Source: Cacajao melanocephalus
Taxonomy: Eukaryota; Chordata; Mammalia; Primates; Pitheciidae
Length of the DNA: 64,000 bases
NCBI GenBank assembly: GCA_963573385.1
Contig: CAUYLG010009257.1
Location: 62,001-126,000 of the forward strand
Direction of reading: 5' to 3'
Positions 43,786 through 64,000 of this stretch are shown one piece after another. The position numbers and the translations under genes are program-made. Every line of letters begins with the position of its first letter. Position 1 is the first letter of the stretch. A model generated the notes under the pieces. The model saw only the letters and a program-made list of their open reading frames with translations. It was not told the DNA's origin and searched no databases.

Positions 43786-44814
43786 ATGCAGCCAAATGCC
43801 ACGTTCATCACCCAGCTCACGGCCACACCTGAGTGACTGCTCCGACTTGTCTTTGCTGGGGTCTGTGGCCTTGTCCTGCTGGTGGGGCTGGCAGCTAATG
43901 GGCTCATGCTGCTGGCGGTGGGCCGGGGCCCGGGCGCCCCCCACCCACTCCACGCCCTGACCCACAGCCTCATGCTGAACATCACACTATCTGACCTGCT
44001 CTTCGTGGCCTGCGTGGTGCCCGTGCTGCTGCTGAGCTTCCTGCAGCATGACTGGTGGCTGGGCCCTGCCATCTGCACCATTAGCCAGGCCACCAACTCA
44101 GCCACCATGTTCTGCACCTTCTACAGCATGGTGGCCACAGCTGTTCTGTGCCACATGGCTGTGGCCCGGCCTGATGTGGCCTTCCCAGCCAGCTGGGGCA
44201 CCCGCTTGCTGCTCTGTGGGGCTATGTTGGCCCTGGGCCTTACTGCATCCCTGCCCAACTGGCTGTTCCAGCGGGTGGCAGTGGAGGAGGAGATAGCGGG
44301 GGCTCCTGAGGCCTGGGCCTGCCTCTTGCTCCTGAGCCCTGCTGAGACCTCCTGCTACTTCAGCCTGCTGGGAGCCCTGGACTTCCTGCCATGTATGTTG
44401 GGACTGGGCTGCTCTTTCAGCCACATGGGCTGGCTCCTGTGGACACAGCCCCAAGGCCCTGTGGGGGAGAGCATCCAGGAGCACCAAGAGAACACAGGGC
44501 TTATCCTTGTGGTGCTGGTGGTTTCTGTGCTGATGTGGGGGCCCTGCTCCGTGCTGGGCTATATGGCAGCCATGGACCGCCTGCCTGCCTCACCAGCTGC
44601 CTTTGTGGCCTCCAGCCTCTGTACCATCCTGGCCTACTCCAATTGCACTGTCAGCCCTATCCTCTGCTTCTACCTCTCCCGCCCCTTCCGGGCACGACTC
44701 AGGGACCTCTTCTGCAGGCTGATGATGGCCAGGCATCCCAGAGGTGTGGGATTGGTGGCCTCAGTGATGGCGACTGTCCAGCCTGGCCATGACTGGGCCC
44801 CAGGAGGCCTGTAG
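43786..44814 (+). pseudogene. GPR151-like seven-transmembrane receptor with one in-frame TGA
   Basis: From ATG 43786 the frame reads an N-terminus with an N-glycosylation site (NAT), hits TGA at codon 17 (43834-43836), then stays open for 325 codons to TAG 44812-44814. Seven hydrophobic segments are present, roughly residues 19-41, 60-84, 98-120, 139-157, 189-212, 237-260 and 270-296. Class A landmarks remain: Asn in TM1 (AAN, residue 38), Asp in TM2 (LSD, residue 70), a TM3-top Cys (97), an ECL2 Cys (179), and an FR helix-8 start. DRY is replaced by LCH, the CWxP region reads MWGP, and NPxxY reads SPILC. HSLMLNITLSD, LPNWLF and the non-DRY TM3 end resemble what I remember of GPR151 (galanin-receptor-like orphan), which also lacks DRY. 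The first ATG after the stop (43906) lies inside TM1. It is a single exon between RAB44 and CPNE5. A functional relative in other species is likely; in this sequence it appears inactivated. Confidence 0.75.
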
Positions 44815-45508
44815 GGCTTGTCGGGGGGCGTCTAAGAGTATAGGCTAATAGAGGGGCTGAGATCCAAGGGAGACGAGAAGACCCTTAGGGACCTGAGAGC
44901 CCAACCCCTCTATTTTATCAGTGGAGAGACTGAGACCCAGAGGGCAGATGGCCCAACCAAGGTCACAAAGCAATGAAATGGCTCAGCTAGAGCTCACATC
45001 TCTAGGTAACTGGGTGGATCGTCCCACTCCACCTTCAGGCTCAGACACCTGTAGGCTCCACTGCTCTCTAATTGTGTGATCTTGAGCAAGGAAGGCCCTT
45101 ATGCGTCGTGTCTCAGTGTTCCCATCTGGAAAATGGGATGATGAGAGTACATACCTTTCTCACAGGATTGTTATGAAGATGAATTTGCTAAACACATGTA
45201 AAGTGCTTAGAAGGATGCTTAGTAAGTGCATATGTGTGCTGGTCATTGCTACTATAATATTTTTATTCAGGGGCATTTGAGGTGAGTGGACGAGAGGAGG
45301 GCAGAGGGGCTTTTCTTCTCCCCAGAGCCCAATTCGAGGTCTCATCTTTCCCACCCTCCATGCCCTCCCTCTGGCCTGCTCAGGGAACGCCTCAGGCTTC
45401 TGTGTTGGCCTGGAAACCTGGGAGATTGTCTCTACTGAAATTTCCAAGACAGCTTGGTGTGTGTTTTGCTTAGTGATGTGTTTTGTTGGTGATGGCGTTA
45501 CCAGCGAA

Positions 45509-45541
<33 letters not shown>
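45509..45541. repeat. (AC)n microsatellite
   Basis: Pure AC run about 700 bases downstream of the receptor frame. Confidence 0.9.
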
Positions 45542-45542
<1 letters not shown>

Positions 45543-46596
45543 CATCCTACTCTGTGGTACAAAGCTTGAGAAACATTGAGTTGAACCAAATCAAACTGGT
45601 CTCTTTGCCATAGGACTTATCAGAGCTTTGAATACCCAAAAGGCCACTGAGACTCTCGGAGAGGGGCTCACGGCAGGCAGGTTCCCTAACTCCATGCCAG
45701 GGAACCAGCGATCTGTGGCACACACCTTGGGAAAGAACCATGAGAGATGCAGCAGTGTCGGGCACAGGAAAGCTGCTCTAGGCATCCCGTCCCACCCCTG
45801 GCAGTGGCTCTGAGCCTCAGTCCCCCTGCCAAGCAGGCACCCTCTCCTGACACTTTCCCACGGCGCCTGTCGTGAGGTGACAGGAGCTGCCGGTTATGGG
45901 AACTTCCCTCCTTCCAAGCTGTGACCCCACCCTGTTCCCACTCAAAGCATATCAGAATGTAAGTCACAGGGGCATGTAATTATAGGGACAGCATGAATCA
46001 GCACCCATTTACTACAAAACCATCAGGAGGAGACAGGTCACAAACTTTGGTCTAATTAGTTCTGCATTTCTTGTGATGTCCAGGGTGGGAATGGCTGCCT
46101 GGAGTGCTAATCTGGGAACAAACCTGCCCGGAGAAGGGAGGAATCCCCTTTTGCTGTGATCCTGGTCCCTGAGGGCCACAGGTATTTGTATGTGAAGAGG
46201 GACAAGAGGAAAACAGTGTTTCTTGGGCACCTACAATGCAGTGGGTCCTGGGTGTATGTCACATCCGTCACATGCAAGCATCTGTACTCATCACTCTGGC
46301 CAAGTGATGACCCTGCAAGGGCAGGGGTGGTGGTGACGACCCCATTGCACAGGGGCTGCAGGACTCCTCATGGCACAGTTACTCTGGTGCCCACAGATCA
46401 CTCAGCCCCTCCCAATGGCTTGGCATCAGTGCCTCATTGTTGTAGGTTTCCTTGCTCACTGCCCCTGAGCAGGGGCGCCCCTGAGAGTGCAGTTCTATGT
46501 GAGCATCTCCAGCCTCGTCTCCGATACCTGAGTGGGGCCTGGCACTGATGTTTGGTGAATACTTGTTGGGGGATGAGTGAATGAGGGATCAAATGC

Positions 46597-46616
46597 AATA
46601 AAGCAATCCGTTTATT
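46597..46616. terminator. facing poly(A) signals on both strands
   Basis: AATAAA lies on the + strand at 46597-46602 and on the - strand at 46611-46616, eight bases apart. It sits between the receptor frame (+) and CPNE5 (-). The + copy is in a MIR/L2-like tail (GGTGAATACTTGTTG upstream), so it may be only repeat-derived. Confidence 0.3.
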
Positions 46617-47010
46617 TTAGAGGAAATTCTATGACTTCTCTCACCTCCTCAGTGGCTTCTCATTTCACTCAGCAAATGCCAAAGGCCTCATCATGGCCTG
46701 CATGGCCGGTGGATTCTGGTTTCTTCACTCTCCAACCCTCTCTCTAGCACTTTCCCTTCCTGCCCTCAGCTCCCGCCACACCGGCCTCGCCCTCCTGCAA
46801 ACACACCATTGGGCATGCTCCGACCACAGGGTCTTTGCACCTGCTGGTCTCTCTACTTAGAGCCCTGTTCCCCTAGATATCAGCGGGGCTCCCTGTCTCA
46901 CTTCCTGGGGGCTCACCTCAACCATGACCTCCTCAGACAGGCCCTCTCCCACCACCTTATCTAAAACATCACCCTTCTTCTCCCTCATGTCTCTCTCGCT
47001 CTCTCTCTCT

Positions 47011-47300
47011 CTTTTTTTTTTTGAGATAGAGTCTTGCTCTGTCGCCAGGCTGGAGTGCAGTGGCGCAACTCAGCTCACTGCAACCTCTGCCTTCTGGGTT
47101 CAAGCTATTCTCCTGCCTCAGCCTCCTGAGTAGCTGGGACTACAGGCCTGTGGCACCACGCCCAGCTAATTTTTCTATTTGTATTAAAGACAGGATTTCA
47201 CCATGTTGGTCAGGATGTCTCGATCTCTTGACCTCATGATCCACTCACCTCGGCCTCCCAAAGTGCTGGGATTGCAGGCGTGAGCCACTGTGCCCAGCCC
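47011..47300 (-). mobile_element. Alu
   Basis: Antisense, beside a (CTCT)n tract. Confidence 0.93.
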
Positions 47301-47594
47301 TAGGTCTCTTTAGAACTCTTGCCGCTACCTGAAATTATGTGATTAGCCTATTTGTTTATGTGTTCACTGTGTTTCTCCCATAGTATTTGTGTGTGTGTTG
47401 TAAGCCCCATGTGGGGACAGGGCCTGTGTTTTGTTCACGGCTGCATCCTCCATGCCTAGCACAGAGCGTGGCACGTGGCCTTTGCTTGTAAATCCCACTG
47501 AACCGCAGAATTGAAGGAAGCCACAGAGGAGAACCTGGACCCTGTCTAACAGCAGCATCTGTGCTATTTTTCGGAGAAGAAAGAAACACATTGT

Positions 47595-49075
47595 GCTCTA
47601 CTAAAAGAACCAAATTTACTTTAGTTTAAGGCAAATTCCACACAGAGACTGTCTCAGAGACGGGCACAGAACCAGACACTGTAGGAACACCACCACCATG
47701 CGTGACAGGGGAAAGCGGAGGCAGGCGGAAGACGGGGGCCTGGTCTCCACCGGGTGCGGAGAGGGCAGAGGGCTGAGGAGCTCCATGCGGCAACAGGGAC
47801 TGGCATGCATGACCTGCTGCCCGAGTGGGCAAAGGCTGGGTGGCTGGGTGGGCCCAGGAGGGAGAGCCCCTTCTTCCCCACCTTTCCCACAGCAGGGGCA
47901 GAAGCTTGGGCTCAGATGCCAGAGCCCAAGGCTGAAGGACTAGGGTGCATTTGGGGTGATGGGATAGAACAGGGTGACCCAAAAGCCAAGGTGGCCTCAG
48001 GTAAAGGGTTGCTTCGGTTAGGACTGGGATGGGGGGACGTGAGCATGGGATGAATGACCCTCAGGACATCAGACCTAAAGGAAAACCTGGGGCCATCTGG
48101 TCAATCTTCCTGTTATACAGACATGGAAACTGAGGCCCAAAAGCTAGAAGGGCCTTGCTTGGGTTCCCACATTAGGCAGTGGAGGGAGGCAGGGCTCCAA
48201 TCCAGGACTCTTGTCTCCTAGCCTCATGGGATAGCCTCACGAGACAGGACTCCTGTCTCACTAGCCTCATGGTGAGACACTCCTTGCCCAGGCCTCCAGG
48301 TGGGCAGAGGTGTGGGCACCGAGGTCCCTGGGAAGCCTCTGCAGGGAGGAGGGGATTCCTGAAGCCAGGAGTCAACCATGGAAGTGCCTGTGGGCCCACA
48401 CCAGGGAGAGGCCTGTGAATCTGTGTCTAGAACCTGCATCGTACTGAGCTCGAGAGGCACCAGAAAGGGCTCTGTGCTGAGCAGCCTCCACTTCAGGCCA
48501 TGACTACAGCACCCCATGGGTCACCGGGGCTCCTGATGCATCCAGTCTCCCTGGGAGGGGGCACATGTTCAGGCCTTCCTGCAAACCCATCATCAGCCTC
48601 CTGGGGTTCGCTGGAAATTGGGCAGAGGTGGACCACAGGGCAGGGGTCAGGGATCGGAGAAGACACCATGGGAGGATGGGACGTAGATGTGGGGCTGGAG
48701 GAGGCCGAGCCCAGGCTTCAGGGTGACAGGTAAGCAAACAGGATGGCTGGGGGTGGGTGACGGGGACCCCAATCACCCTGATTGTTTACACCTTCCTGGC
48801 TGGGCTAGAGCCAGGTACTGGGGAAGAAGAGAAGAGCTGGGTCCCTGAACCCTGTGGACCCCTCTGTCACCCATACCCAGCAATTCCCTGGGTTTGGGCA
48901 GTAAGTGAGGCCAGGAAATTGAGGAGGGGTCTCCAGAAACCCCACCCACTGGCAGTCTCCCAGGCACACAGATGTCCCAAAGGCCGGGCAGGCCAACTGC
49001 AGGGAGTCTGGGGGCCAGGCCTCCTGTTGGCCTGGTCTCTCCCAGGCCCCAGCCACCTGTCTGCTGAGACCAGGT
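47595..49075 (-). other. CPNE5: probable CPNE5 3' UTR
   Basis: This stretch has no coding signal on the - strand. A variant signal AGTAAA on the - strand (47615-47620) would end the mRNA near 47,595. A canonical AATAAA on the - strand (46611-46616) is the alternative, giving a longer 3' UTR that would cross an antisense-inserted Alu. Which is used is not decidable here. Confidence 0.4.

Positions 49076-64000
<14,925 letters not shown>

Larger units (their letters stand above)
44815..47009. other. receptor 3' flank, intergenic
   Basis: MIR-like sequence around 44,910-45,240 and again near 46,530-46,590; a (CA)n run at 45,509. No further coding region supported. Confidence 0.45.

Noticed and set aside
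43834..43836. Removal of the receptor stop by an intron
   Set aside because: I found no in-frame acceptor between the stop and TM1, and a near acceptor at 43833 would still keep the TGA in frame.

Overview
The window is primate, almost certainly human, genomic DNA. About forty Alu copies, old L1, L2 and MIR fragments and MaLR-type LTRs surround small exons with ordinary GT-AG splice sites. The genes I recognise, RAB44 on the + strand and CPNE5 on the - strand, place it in my recollection on chromosome 6p21.2, distal to CDKN1A. No CDKN1A exon is visible.

Layout. 1-11,592 is upstream sequence made mostly of repeats, with no coding exon I can support. 11,605-38,606 is the complete coding part of RAB44, 13 exons that I joined by splice site and phase into a 1,018-codon frame. 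It encodes an atypical large Rab: N-terminal EF-hand region, coiled coil, long disordered Pro/Glu-rich linker, then a full Rab GTPase domain with a C-terminal GCCS prenylation tail. Intron 1 (11,812-20,802) is packed with Alus and also holds an unusual long inverted repeat. 43,786-44,814 is a single-exon class-A-like receptor frame, resembling GPR151. It is intact over seven membrane segments except for one in-frame TGA at codon 17, so it looks like a unitary pseudogene or a nonsense allele. 49,076-64,000 holds the 3' part of CPNE5: nine exons, the first cut by the window end, coding for the end of C2B, the whole copine/vWA domain and the Pro-rich tail.

RAB44 and CPNE5 are convergent, with the receptor frame between their 3' ends. 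I see no sign that the three act in one pathway. Rab44 proteins belong to vesicle and granule traffic, copines are Ca2+-dependent phospholipid-binding proteins, and the receptor frame would be an orphan receptor.

The most unusual signals are: (1) the receptor with a single stop; (2) a GC-AG intron in RAB44 forced by reading frame; (3) a 177-bp hairpin with 76-bp arms in RAB44 intron 1; (4) a 57-bp element present twice in RAB44 introns 3 and 4, whose few differences include a compensated base pair in a hairpin stem. No CRISPR array, operon, tRNA or rRNA gene was seen. All calls rest on reading and on remembered protein families; no search was run.
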